From the NCBI GenBank assembly GCA_965214955.1, contig CBDCCU010000010.1:186001-250000 (forward strand): a stretch of 64,000 nt of DNA. The letters are read 5' to 3'. The position numbers and the translations under genes were made by a program. Every line of letters begins with the position of its first letter. The stretch's first letter is position 1. The DNA comes from Aliikangiella sp965214955 (GTDB lineage Bacteria > Pseudomonadota > Gammaproteobacteria > Enterobacterales > Kangiellaceae). Of the stretch, positions 26,060-33,755 are shown piece by piece. The notes below the pieces were generated by a model. The model ran no database searches. It was given only the letters and a program-made list of their open reading frames with translations, and was not told where the DNA came from.

Positions 26060-26944
26060 ATGTTAAATGAATTGAAAGCAATGGCCATTTTTGCCGAGGT
26101 TGTAAAAAAAGGTTCATTTAGAGAAGCGGCAAAATCATTATCACTATCACCTTCCGTAGTTAGTTATCATATTTCACAACTTGAAGATAAGGTCGGTGCA
26201 GCACTTATATATCGTTCAACTCGACAACTCACTTTAAGCCATGATGGAGATATATTTTACTCATACGTAAAACAAATGATGGATGCCGCAAATCAAGGTT
26301 TAGAACAACTTTTAGGTCAAAATATAGAACCATCAGGGACAATTAAAATTTCATTACCAACGGCTCTTAGCGGATCATATATAAATAATCTAATTACAAT
26401 GTTTTCTAGCCAATTCCCTAAAATAACCCTTAATTTAAGTTTTACTGACACTAGAAGTAATATAATTGATGATGGTTTAGATTTAGTTATAAGGGCAGGA
26501 GAACTTGATAATAGTAATTTGAAATCAAAAAAAATTGGCTATTTAGATAGAGTCCTTGTTTGCTCTCCCTCATACCTAAAGAAACACAAAACGCCTGAAA
26601 TTCTTGATGAATTATCAACTTGGAGTTGGATAAAACTTGAACAAATCCCAAGTGAACGAAACTTTCGTTCTGAAAATATTGAAAAAAGACTTAAATACCA
26701 ATACAAAATAAGTGTAAATAGTGTTGAAGCCATGCATCACTACTGTTTACTTGGGGTGGGTTTAGCGACATTGGCAAAGTCTCAAGTGACTGAATCGCTT
26801 GAGTCAGGAAGGTTGGTACATGTGCTGCCAAATTGGGAGGTGGAACCTATACCTTTATATGCATTATGGCCTAACAATTTGACACCCAGTAGTAATGTGA
26901 AAAAGTTACTTAATTATTTAACATCTATGGAATCCAAGTTTTAG
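26060..26944 (+). CDS. LysR-family transcriptional regulator
   Basis: A 294-residue protein with N-terminal HTH (FAEVVKKGSFREAAKSLSLS) and the LysR effector domain. GGAATAAG precedes the ATG. It is divergent from the LysE exporter and is probably its amino-acid-responsive activator. Several related regulators are annotated as exporter-linked, but the ligand cannot be told. Confidence 0.88.
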   Translation: MLNELKAMAIFAEVVKKGSFREAAKSLSLSPSVVSYHISQLEDKVGAALIYRSTRQLTLSHDGDIFYSYVKQMMDAANQGLEQLLGQNIEPSGTIKISLPTALSGSYINNLITMFSSQFPKITLNLSFTDTRSNIIDDGLDLVIRAGELDNSNLKSKKIGYLDRVLVCSPSYLKKHKTPEILDELSTWSWIKLEQIPSERNFRSENIEKRLKYQYKISVNSVEAMHHYCLLGVGLATLAKSQVTESLESGRLVHVLPNWEVEPIPLYALWPNNLTPSSNVKKLLNYLTSMESKF

Positions 26945-26994
26945 TTTTATGCCTATTAATGAACTAACTTTAATTATCCTATATAAAAAAATTT

Positions 26995-27343
26995 AAAAGG
27001 ACATCCACACAAAAAACAATACCACCCAACCCAAATAATTCTCAATAATCATTTTTTAATCTAATATATCTAAAACAATCCAATAAAAGATATGTGAGCC
27101 CGCTAATGGATACCTACCATAAACTCTTAACACCCAAGTATTAAGCAAGTATTTATAAATAAATCTATAAGCCTTATAATTCAGCTCTTATTTTTCTTTA
27201 TTAGTACTTTTATGCCCGTTCAAAAATTCGATCCTAGCCAAACCACTACCCTTGAAACACCCAATAAGGTGATTGCCGAGAGTGAAAACACGGCTCAACC
27301 CTCTCAAAGCAATGGTCGTGTTGGTTTTATTAGCCTTGGCTGA
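26995..27343 (+). repeat. partial duplication of rimO leader and first 43 codons
   Basis: About 349 bp nearly identical to 33537-33886. It starts with the RAYT-arm motif AAAAGGACATCCACAC, carries the rimO promoter region, the ATG (27212) and 43 codons (MPVQKFDPSQTTTLETPNKV onward). Homology ends at GGC TGA in the codon after GFISLG. The rest of 26945-27488 contains no gene; the 140 bp after the duplication hold nothing recognised. Confidence 0.85.
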
Positions 27344-27488
27344 CCGAGAGCGATAACACCAATCCAAAAATAAAGTATTGCTCAACCTTCAAAATATTCA
27401 GTATTCCAGTATTTTTTAGCATAAAAAGGTGAGACAGTATCCGCTTATTTTCGTTAGACTTCTTGCAGTTAAATTGAGGTGATTTATT

Positions 27489-28364
27489 GTGGATTGGAAT
27501 AAAAGAATAAATGCGGCCATTGACTATATTGAGAGTAATCTTGAAAGCAAGCTTGATATAAATGCCGCTGCAAAAACTGCATACTCTTCGCCATTTCATT
27601 TTCAGAGAATGTTTAATGCTATGTTAGGGGTAACACCTGCGGAATATGTTAGACGTAGGAAACTATCTGAAGCTGCGAAAGAGTTAGCTTCAGAAAATAT
27701 AAAAGTCATGGATGTAGTTTCGAAGTATGGCTTCGAATCACCAAATGCTTTTACTCGTGCATTTCGAAATATTTATGACATAAACCCTAGTGAAGTGCGT
27801 TCTTCTAAAGCTGCATTATCTGTATTTCCTCGTGAATCCTGTCGCATAGATATTAAGGGAAGCCCTACTATGAATTATAGAATTATTCAAAAGCCAGCCT
27901 TCGAGATAATAGGTAAAGGTCAGTTATTCGATTTCGACAAATTTATGAAAGAAGCACCTAAATTTTGGAAAAAGTATGTGGCAACAAAAGAATATCAATC
28001 TCTTTGCTCTCTAAATAATGGTAGATGCGGTAAAGTGTCGCAAGCTTCCTTAATGTCAGTTTATATTCCCGATGAGAATGGTCGCAGAAGTACATTTACC
28101 GATGTTCTAGCTGTTGAGGATGATAGTGATTCGGTTATTCCTAGCTTAGAACGATTTACTATACCTGCCGCAACTTATGCTGAATTTAATTGTACTTACA
28201 ACGCCTCCGCAAAAATGAATAAATATATTTATGGAGAGTGGTTCTCAGAAACGGGTTATGAAAGAGATGGAAGCAAGCCAGATATAGCTGCCTATTTTCC
28301 AGTGGCGTTTAGGCCTATGAAAGATATGCAAGTTCGTTGGTGGATACCTATCGTTGAGCCTTAA
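27489..28364 (+). CDS. AraC-family regulator with GyrI-like effector domain
   Basis: A 291-residue protein starting with GTG at 27489, preceded by GAGGTG. The N-terminal AraC DNA-binding domain has two HTH units (residues about 8-105; SPFHFQRMFNAMLGVTPAEY and GFESPNAFTRAFRNIYDINP). From about 125 the AraC_E_bind/GyrI-like ligand-binding domain follows (MNYRIIQKPAFEIIGKG ... WWIPIVEP). This Rob/SoxS-like arrangement is found in multidrug-responsive regulators. No transporter is adjacent. Confidence 0.9.
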   Translation: MDWNKRINAAIDYIESNLESKLDINAAAKTAYSSPFHFQRMFNAMLGVTPAEYVRRRKLSEAAKELASENIKVMDVVSKYGFESPNAFTRAFRNIYDINPSEVRSSKAALSVFPRESCRIDIKGSPTMNYRIIQKPAFEIIGKGQLFDFDKFMKEAPKFWKKYVATKEYQSLCSLNNGRCGKVSQASLMSVYIPDENGRRSTFTDVLAVEDDSDSVIPSLERFTIPAATYAEFNCTYNASAKMNKYIYGEWFSETGYERDGSKPDIAAYFPVAFRPMKDMQVRWWIPIVEP

Positions 28365-28448
28365 TTTACATCAATTGGGAGCGGCCGCTTTGTTTTCAAG
28401 GCGGAAGTTTCTAAGTATAAGGCAGCTATTTATAAACAAAATTTAAAA

Positions 28449-28684
28449 ATTTAAAAGGACATCCACACAAAAAACAATACCACCCAACCCAAATAATTCT
28501 CAATAATCATTTTTTTAATCTAATATATCTAAAACAATCCAATAAAAGATATGTGAGCCCTCTAATGGATACCTACCATAAACTCTTAACACCCTAGTAT
28601 TAAGCAAGTATTTATAAATAAATCTATAAGCCTTATAATTCAGCTCTTATTTTTCTTTATTAGTACTTTTATGCCCGTTCAAAA
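28449..28684 (+). repeat. second partial duplication of the rimO leader
   Basis: A 236-bp segment nearly identical to the rimO upstream region, beginning ATTTAAAAGGACATCC and ending four codons into rimO (ATGCCCGTTCAAAA), where RAYT unit 3 joins it. It has no coding capacity. Together with the following RAYT 3' arm it fills 28365-28885. Confidence 0.85.
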
Positions 28685-28698
28685 TGATAAGAATGATA

Positions 28699-29933
28699 AG
28701 GACATCCATTTATAAAACAAAACCATTAAAGTCATACCAATCTCACTAACAATTTTTTGCTCTTGATGATTGGCTATATAATTTTTGGGTTAGTTACGAT
28801 TTAAGAATAAAATTATTGAATTCCATGCACTGATTATTCTCAGCCGAGCTGATTAAGTTGTTTCTATATCCTTTGGATTGCCTATCTAACAATAAAGCCT
28901 TTGCGCAATGGTTTTTCCTTTGCAGTATTTCTGCTCTATTTTGTTGAGATAATGAGTAATCATTGATGGTGAGCCAATAACCGTGAGTTGCGATAAATCA
29001 TCTTGGTTCTGCATTAAGTTAATAAACTCATTTTGTTCTAAGTTGAGTCTTTCGAGTATGGGGGGAATATTATTTGGGATATAACCGCGTTTATTGGGCA
29101 GAATAGCTTTACCTAGCCAATCAACGAGTTCGATATAGTCTTTAGTTTTAAATTCAATGGGGTTGTGTTTTTGGTTATTTGTTAATGACATTAACGGTAT
29201 GGGTGATTGATGTTTGGGGTTAAGGTGTTGTTTTATTCTTTGTTGTATTGAGGTGTAGTTTGATGCTTCTGGAGTATTAGTTTGTTTGGCTCTAATGGGG
29301 TTTAAGTCAACATAGCTCATGGCGGTGAGTACGGCACTTTCATCGAGTAAGGGCTGTGATTTAAAGCGGCCTTCCCAAAATCGACCTTTGCAGTTATCTT
29401 CTCTATTGGCTTTTCGGGCTAAATGCTCGTTGATTCCTCGCATAAACCAGGAAATATCGGTGAGTCTTTGTTGGTAGGTTTTAATAAGTGATTGGGCGAC
29501 TTCGGCGATGCCTGGGTTGTTGGGGTTACTTTGATATTGTTTAATGATTTCGGGGATTTTATACAGCATTGACCAGCGATTAATAATCTCAGCTTCTGTC
29601 CAGTTTTCTGTTTGTTTGGTATTAACTTTAAGCACCAGATGATAGTGGTTTGACATAATGGCATAGCTGGCAACTTCAATAGCAAAGGCTTTGACTTGAT
29701 GGGCAACTCGCTGAATTATCCAATCACGTCTATGCTCGAAGTTTTTACCTGAAAACTTGTCTTCTCCGCATAAAAAAGCTCGACGAACACAGCGGGATAT
29801 ACAGTGATAATAAGGCGTTGAGTCTAAGTCGATAATACTTTGGCGTGCGCGGGTCATTTGAAATCCTTTTCAGTGATGGGTTTAATTAAACCTAGTTGTA
29901 TGAGTAGTTTTTGTCAAGTTTTTTATTTGGGTG
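28699..29933 (-). mobile_element. RAYT transposon unit 3, 5' tip occupied by IS copy B
   Basis: From AGGACATCC at 28699 to ATTTGGGTG at 29933. The remaining tip bases TCCT lie on the other side of the IS (31403-31406). Arm, gene and leader match units 1 and 2. The 3' arm joins a duplicated rimO leader. Confidence 0.8.
28886..29857 (-). CDS. REP-associated tyrosine transposase (RAYT), copy 3
   Basis: An intact 323-residue Y1_Tnp protein, almost identical to copy 1 (e.g. ICGED-KF versus -EF in the N-terminal part). The HUH motif (His71, His73) and Tyr182 are intact. The close similarity of copies 1 and 3 implies recent duplication or gene conversion. Confidence 0.93.
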   Translation of the reverse strand: MTRARQSIIDLDSTPYYHCISRCVRRAFLCGEDKFSGKNFEHRRDWIIQRVAHQVKAFAIEVASYAIMSNHYHLVLKVNTKQTENWTEAEIINRWSMLYKIPEIIKQYQSNPNNPGIAEVAQSLIKTYQQRLTDISWFMRGINEHLARKANREDNCKGRFWEGRFKSQPLLDESAVLTAMSYVDLNPIRAKQTNTPEASNYTSIQQRIKQHLNPKHQSPIPLMSLTNNQKHNPIEFKTKDYIELVDWLGKAILPNKRGYIPNNIPPILERLNLEQNEFINLMQNQDDLSQLTVIGSPSMITHYLNKIEQKYCKGKTIAQRLYC

Positions 29934-30010
29934 CTTGAGATGGTCACTCCCAATAGGCATCGCAATGTGCCAATATTGAAAGAGTAATCAAGCAAATTCA
30001 ATAATCAGGA

Positions 30011-31045
30011 GTGACCAAAATGAAATGTACCTTAGTTAGTATCGATTTAGCAAAAAATATTTTTCAGGTTTGCGCCTTTAATAGCGAGAGAAATGTTATT
30101 TTTAATAAAAAAGTTAAGCGCTCAAATTTGGTTTATCAACTCAGTCAAATTGAGCCTACTCGGGTTGTTATGGAAGCCTGTTATAGCTCTAATCCATGGG
30201 GAAGAAGAATTGAAAAGCTTGGACATAAAGTTGAGCTTATTCCTCCCTTTATTGTTAAACCTTTTTTGATTGGAAATAAGAATGATCATAACGACGCAGT
30301 TGCTATTGGAGAAGCGGCATTTAGACCCAAAATAAGATTTGTTAGTCTTAAAAGTGTAGAGCAACAAGATATTCAGTCGTTGCATAAAGTTAAAGAGCTG
30401 CTTAACAAATCAAAGCGCGCCATGGTTAATCAACTGAGAGGATTGCTTGCAGAATATGGCTTAGTTTTTCCTAAAACTATTCCAGCATTACTGCAATCAG
30501 TTCCAGATGAATTAGAGAATCCAGACAATGAATTAACCCCTGTTAGCCGAAGTTTTATTAAGCGTTTGTATGACAATGTAAAAGACTTAAGTAAACAATC
30601 AGAAGAAGTGGCTTTGGCGTTAAATCAATTAGTTCAGAGCAAAGAAGAATATCAAAGGTTGATCACCATACCTGGTATTGGCCCAGTCATTTCAGCAGCG
30701 ATATTAGGTGCTGTTTCTGATCCGAGAAACTTTAAAAATGGACGACAATTTGCGGCATGGATTGGTCTAACACCTTCACTCTATGCTAGCGGTGAAACTA
30801 GCCGCCTAGGAAAAATCACTAAGCGAGGCAACAAAACGTTACGTTTACTACTTATTCACGGTGCCAGGACGGTGCTGAATTGGTGTGGTAAAAAAGATGA
30901 TCGGTTAAGTCGCTGGTTGAAAGCCTTAAAAAAGCGGATGCATGCTTGCAAAGTTGTGGTTGCACTAGCCAATAAGCTGGCTCGAATAGTTTGGGGTGTG
31001 TTAGCTAAAAAGCAAAATTTTGATTTAAAGCTTGCGTGTGCTTAG
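30011..31045 (+). CDS. IS1111-group transposase (DEDD recombinase), copy B
   Basis: Identical in sequence to the copy at 8979-10013: RuvC-like DEDD residues Asp12, Glu55, Asp92 and Asp95, then a linker, and the Tnp20 domain with HhH motif and Ser260. CAGGAG lies eight bases before the ATG at 30011. Identity of two copies over the full length indicates a recent transposition and that at least one is probably functional. Confidence 0.95.
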   Translation: MTKMKCTLVSIDLAKNIFQVCAFNSERNVIFNKKVKRSNLVYQLSQIEPTRVVMEACYSSNPWGRRIEKLGHKVELIPPFIVKPFLIGNKNDHNDAVAIGEAAFRPKIRFVSLKSVEQQDIQSLHKVKELLNKSKRAMVNQLRGLLAEYGLVFPKTIPALLQSVPDELENPDNELTPVSRSFIKRLYDNVKDLSKQSEEVALALNQLVQSKEEYQRLITIPGIGPVISAAILGAVSDPRNFKNGRQFAAWIGLTPSLYASGETSRLGKITKRGNKTLRLLLIHGARTVLNWCGKKDDRLSRWLKALKKRMHACKVVVALANKLARIVWGVLAKKQNFDLKLACA

Positions 31046-31099
31046 GGCAAAGGTAATAAAAATGATTCAACCCATTAATCGGCATAAAGGAAATTAATT

Positions 31100-31285
31100 T
31101 AAAAGTTAAACGGTCATTAGCACTGATGAGTTAAACGACTCGTCTTATTTGGAACCTCAGTAGGACAGCTGCCATAATAGGCATTTTGGGTGCAAAGGCA
31201 AATAAGACTTCTTTTGGAGCTCAAGAAGGCGCGGCAGTTACCAATATAAAAAACTGCCACAAAGACGCCGGATATATGTCATAAA
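31100..31285 (+). ncRNA. predicted bridge RNA (seekRNA) with target and donor loops
   Basis: Two stem-loops follow the transposase. The first is closed by GTCTTATTTG (31142-31151) and CAAATAAGAC (31199-31208), with a small inner hairpin TGCC-ATAATA-GGCA (31170-31183). The inner strands hold AGGACA (31162-31167), complementary to the right target half TGTCCT, and TTTGGGTG (31185-31192), identical to the left half. The second contains GGCAGTT/AACTGCC (31233-31239, 31252-31258) flanked by CTCAAG (31220-31225), complementary to the left IS end CTTGAG, and ATATATG (31272-31278), identical to the right IS end plus the TG core. Ends of the transcript are estimated. Confidence 0.8.
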
Positions 31286-31375
31286 ACCGTTATTTTTTCA
31301 GCGCTAAATCGAGAAGTTTTAAAATTAATTAACATGATGAATTGACGAAAAAACAGAATTAAAAACTCTATACTA

Positions 31376-31402
31376 TTGATTTAGAGGGAGTGACCATATA
31401 TG
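31376..31402 (+). promoter_or_regulatory. candidate junction promoter half (-35) at IS right end
   Basis: TTGATT at 31376-31381 lies 17 bp before TATG at the right edge. In a circular form, TATG would be joined to the first bases CT of the left end to make TATGCT, a -10-like box at ideal spacing, upstream of the transposase. In the inserted copy the sequence is TATGTC. This is an inference. Confidence 0.4.
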
Positions 31403-31408
31403 TCCTCT

Positions 31409-31608
31409 TTGAATTTATTAGAGCAGGACTGAATCAAAAACTTGAACATTCTGAGCAAACCAGTATTCAAACTCAAATAAAGCAATTATCACAAGAGCAA
31501 TTAATCCAAACAGTAGAATCTATTAAAGGAGGCATTAAAGAAAAAGTGCTATCCATGAAGCTAAAAGGTTATATTGAATTAGAGCGTATTGATCTTTGTA
31601 GTCAATAA
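31409..31608 (+). pseudogene. 3' fragment of an unknown gene downstream of IS copy B
   Basis: An open frame of about 66 codons from the IS edge to TAA (FEFIRAGLNQKLEHSEQTSI onward), helical and charged. It has no start of its own outside the IS: the only ATG or ATA-type starts are at the IS boundary. It probably is the tail of a gene interrupted by the RAYT unit. Not recognised. Confidence 0.35.
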
Positions 31609-31655
31609 TTCAATCAGCAAATTGGTCAGTTATAATGGTTTCGCCAAAAATTAAA

Positions 31656-32432
31656 TCACTTCTTCTTTCTATTCGATGAACTATAAATTACTTTATCCCG
31701 TACTATTTGCTTATTTAGCTGTTCGGCAGGAGCTGCTAGATCTTCATAAATATTGGGATTATTCGGAAGTATCCCCAAAAACTGTCTTTTAAAAAAAGAA
31801 AGTTCAATTTTACCTGCATTTAGAAAATGCCTTTGAAGACAAGTAGACATATACACAAAAAATGATGCTGAAAAAATGGTAATTTGATACCAAATTGCTT
31901 GATTAGCTTCGTAGTTTCTCCCCGAGTTTGACAACAATATATAAAATGCTCCTGATGATGCTGCAAGAACAAATATAAACATAATGATTAACGGAAATTG
32001 TTTCACTCTTTTTCCTGCTACATTTATGCTTTTCATCTTGTAAAGATTTATCAACGACGTAATCAAAAAAGGAAAACCAGAAAAACCTAAATCGATACCT
32101 GAGAAGTCATATGGAACAGAGTCAAACCAGTATATACTAGCAAGAGCAGTGGAGCTTAACATGACAGTAATCAAATTCTCTTGAATTGGCTCCAAGTAAT
32201 TTTTGTAAAGCTTTCCATTTTTTCCATTTGTAGAATAAATAATATCTATTAATTCTAGATAAAAAATCGTCCAGAATGCTGCTGAAAACCCAATAATGTA
32301 AGTAAAGTACAGCAAGTTCAAAAATTCGAAATTGTGCGCAGAATAAAAGGGGTTTACATCTAATGCTACACAACCCCAAATAAGTGAAGCTAATAATATA
32401 AAAAGTGCAATACCTCTGTGAAACAAAATCAT
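31656..32432 (-). CDS. hypothetical multi-pass membrane protein
   Basis: I start at the ATG at 32432 (AGGGGA upstream) rather than at 32537; the product is 258 residues. It has about six hydrophobic segments and a basic C-terminal tail ending SSSNRKKK. No conserved family was recognised. It lies in the accessory region between the IS and the rimO leader and has no visible operon partner. Confidence 0.6.
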   Translation of the reverse strand: MILFHRGIALFILLASLIWGCVALDVNPFYSAHNFEFLNLLYFTYIIGFSAAFWTIFYLELIDIIYSTNGKNGKLYKNYLEPIQENLITVMLSSTALASIYWFDSVPYDFSGIDLGFSGFPFLITSLINLYKMKSINVAGKRVKQFPLIIMFIFVLAASSGAFYILLSNSGRNYEANQAIWYQITIFSASFFVYMSTCLQRHFLNAGKIELSFFKRQFLGILPNNPNIYEDLAAPAEQLNKQIVRDKVIYSSSNRKKK

Positions 32433-32734
32433 AATTTCCCCTTTAAGTTTGTTTTTATTTAGAATGCTACGATTAAGTTGCCAAGTTATTCCTAGCTCTT
32501 TGCAAAAAATTATTCTGGCTAACAGACTCGATCCCATTAACTACCTGAAAACTTAATTCTATCTGTGGCCCTTTTGATTTATCCAATACTCGATGCCTTG
32601 AGCCATCTATTAAACTTGAATGATATTTCTATGCAACATATAGATTCACAAGCGTCCCAATGTTTGGCTTCTTACCAGTAGCCTTTAATACGGCATAGTA
32701 GCTTTTATACTTTCCTATACTTGGAAATCAAAAA

Positions 32735-32906
32735 ACTTAGGCTCAGCGCTGATATGGAAAAGCAAAAACTTAAACAGCAAACCGAAGTCCAACAGCAACG
32801 CCTTGATCATCAAGTGGAATTGCAAAAAAATTATTAAAGTAGCGAGAAGAGCTTCGTCAAGAGCGCATAAAATTACAGACAGAAATAGCAAAACCTAGAT
32901 CTTAAG
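32735..32906 (+). pseudogene. coiled-coil gene remnant, paralogue of 6719-7024
   Basis: The frame reads LEIKKLRLSADMEKQKLKQQ and then QRLDHQVELQKN, matching the copy at 6719-7024 (LEIEKLKL-stop-TDMEKQKLQQQ, then CLDHQADLQK). A one-base shift near 32833 and a TAA break it; the end REELRQERIKLQTEIAKPRS is readable in another frame. The start is missing. The other bases of 32538-32915 contain nothing I recognise. Confidence 0.6.
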
Positions 32907-32915
32907 AAATATTGA

Positions 32916-33500
32916 CTACTTTCCAAAAAGTCTACTATCTGATTTGTATTTTTCCCATAAATATCGCTTAGTATCACTATCAGCCTTAGCAGAAAAAGTG
33001 TTACTAGCAGAAGCAACAACTACAAATTTTAACCTTTTTATCTGAAGCCAATACCAAAATTTGCTACCAAATGAGTGATGTGACTGATAAAAACGGTTAA
33101 TCGTTTGTTCAATATGCACAGTCGCTTGCAGTATTTCAGAGTGACTTAAACATACGGGGTAAGCCTTTGATGGTGTATTTTCGGTGAGATAAATAAGGCC
33201 GTTAGTGAATATTTCGAATGCTCGTTGAACTTTGGCTAACCCAGAGACTCTCAATCGTGATTCATTGTCCCATATTTCAAAACAGGATAATGCTACACCT
33301 TTAATTGTTATATTAGGGGAGCCTATGTTTTCTACTTCTAGCTCAATGACAACTTCGTTGCCCTTTTTGGTTAAACGGGAAAAAATTAAAATATCAGGTA
33401 ATCTGGCTCGAATATCTGCGCGCCGAGCATAAATGACGCTTATACCACTAAAAATAGCAGCCACAACAGCAGCAATTAAGGCAATTATTTCGACAGGCAT
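32916..33500 (-). CDS. hypothetical membrane-anchored protein
   Basis: A protein of about 194 residues with one N-terminal membrane helix (IIALIAAVVAAIFSGISVIYA) followed by a basic stretch and a beta-rich domain of about 150 residues, so probably anchored with the domain in the cytoplasm. The ATG at 33500 is my choice; a GTG at 33515 is possible. Unrecognised. Similar small one-TM proteins are frequent in accessory regions. Confidence 0.6.
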   Translation of the reverse strand: MPVEIIALIAAVVAAIFSGISVIYARRADIRARLPDILIFSRLTKKGNEVVIELEVENIGSPNITIKGVALSCFEIWDNESRLRVSGLAKVQRAFEIFTNGLIYLTENTPSKAYPVCLSHSEILQATVHIEQTINRFYQSHHSFGSKFWYWLQIKRLKFVVVASASNTFSAKADSDTKRYLWEKYKSDSRLFGK

Positions 33501-33536
33501 TATTATTAAACTCACATGTAAAACTTAAAAGCAAAT

Positions 33537-33755
33537 TTAAAAGGACATCCACACAAAACACAATACCACCCAACCCACATAAATCTCAATAATCTTTTTT
33601 AATCTAACATCGCTAAAACAGTCCAACAAAAAATATGCGAGTCTGCTGGTGAATACCTACCATAAACTCGTAACACCCAAGTATTAAGCAAGTATTTATA
33701 AATAAATCTATAAGCCTTATAATTCGGCACCTATTCATTCTTTATTAATACTTTT
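33537..33755 (+). promoter_or_regulatory. rimO leader with embedded RAYT-arm sequence and promoter
   Basis: The leader opens with AAAAGGACATCCACAC and AATACCACCCAACCCA, similar to the RAYT 3' arm, and contains a TATAAT box at 33718-33723, about 33 bp before the ATG. It exists in two other partial copies (26995-27343 and 28449-28684). Transcription of rimO thus probably starts within a mobile-element-derived sequence. Confidence 0.6.

Larger units (their letters stand above)
29934..31400 (+). mobile_element. IS1111-group (IS110 family) element, copy B
   Basis: The 1467-bp element runs from CTTGAGATGG to GACCATATA. Perfect 12-bp inverted repeats lie at 29940-29951 and 31386-31397. TG flanks both ends (29932-29933 and 31401-31402) and removal rebuilds ATTTGGGTGTCCTCTTTG, the 5' tip of RAYT unit 3. 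Parts are the left end (77 bp), the transposase gene and a 355-bp right end with the predicted bridge RNA. Confidence 0.94.

Noticed and set aside
30122..30385. Antisense ORF within the IS transposase
   Set aside because: Present in both copies simply because the copies are identical; no SD and no family match.
8624..31400. The region between the two IS copies (10-30 kb) as one composite transposon
   Set aside because: IS110-family elements do not usually form composite transposons, and each copy is individually placed in a separate RAYT tip; nothing shows joint movement. Inversion by recombination between the copies is possible but not shown.
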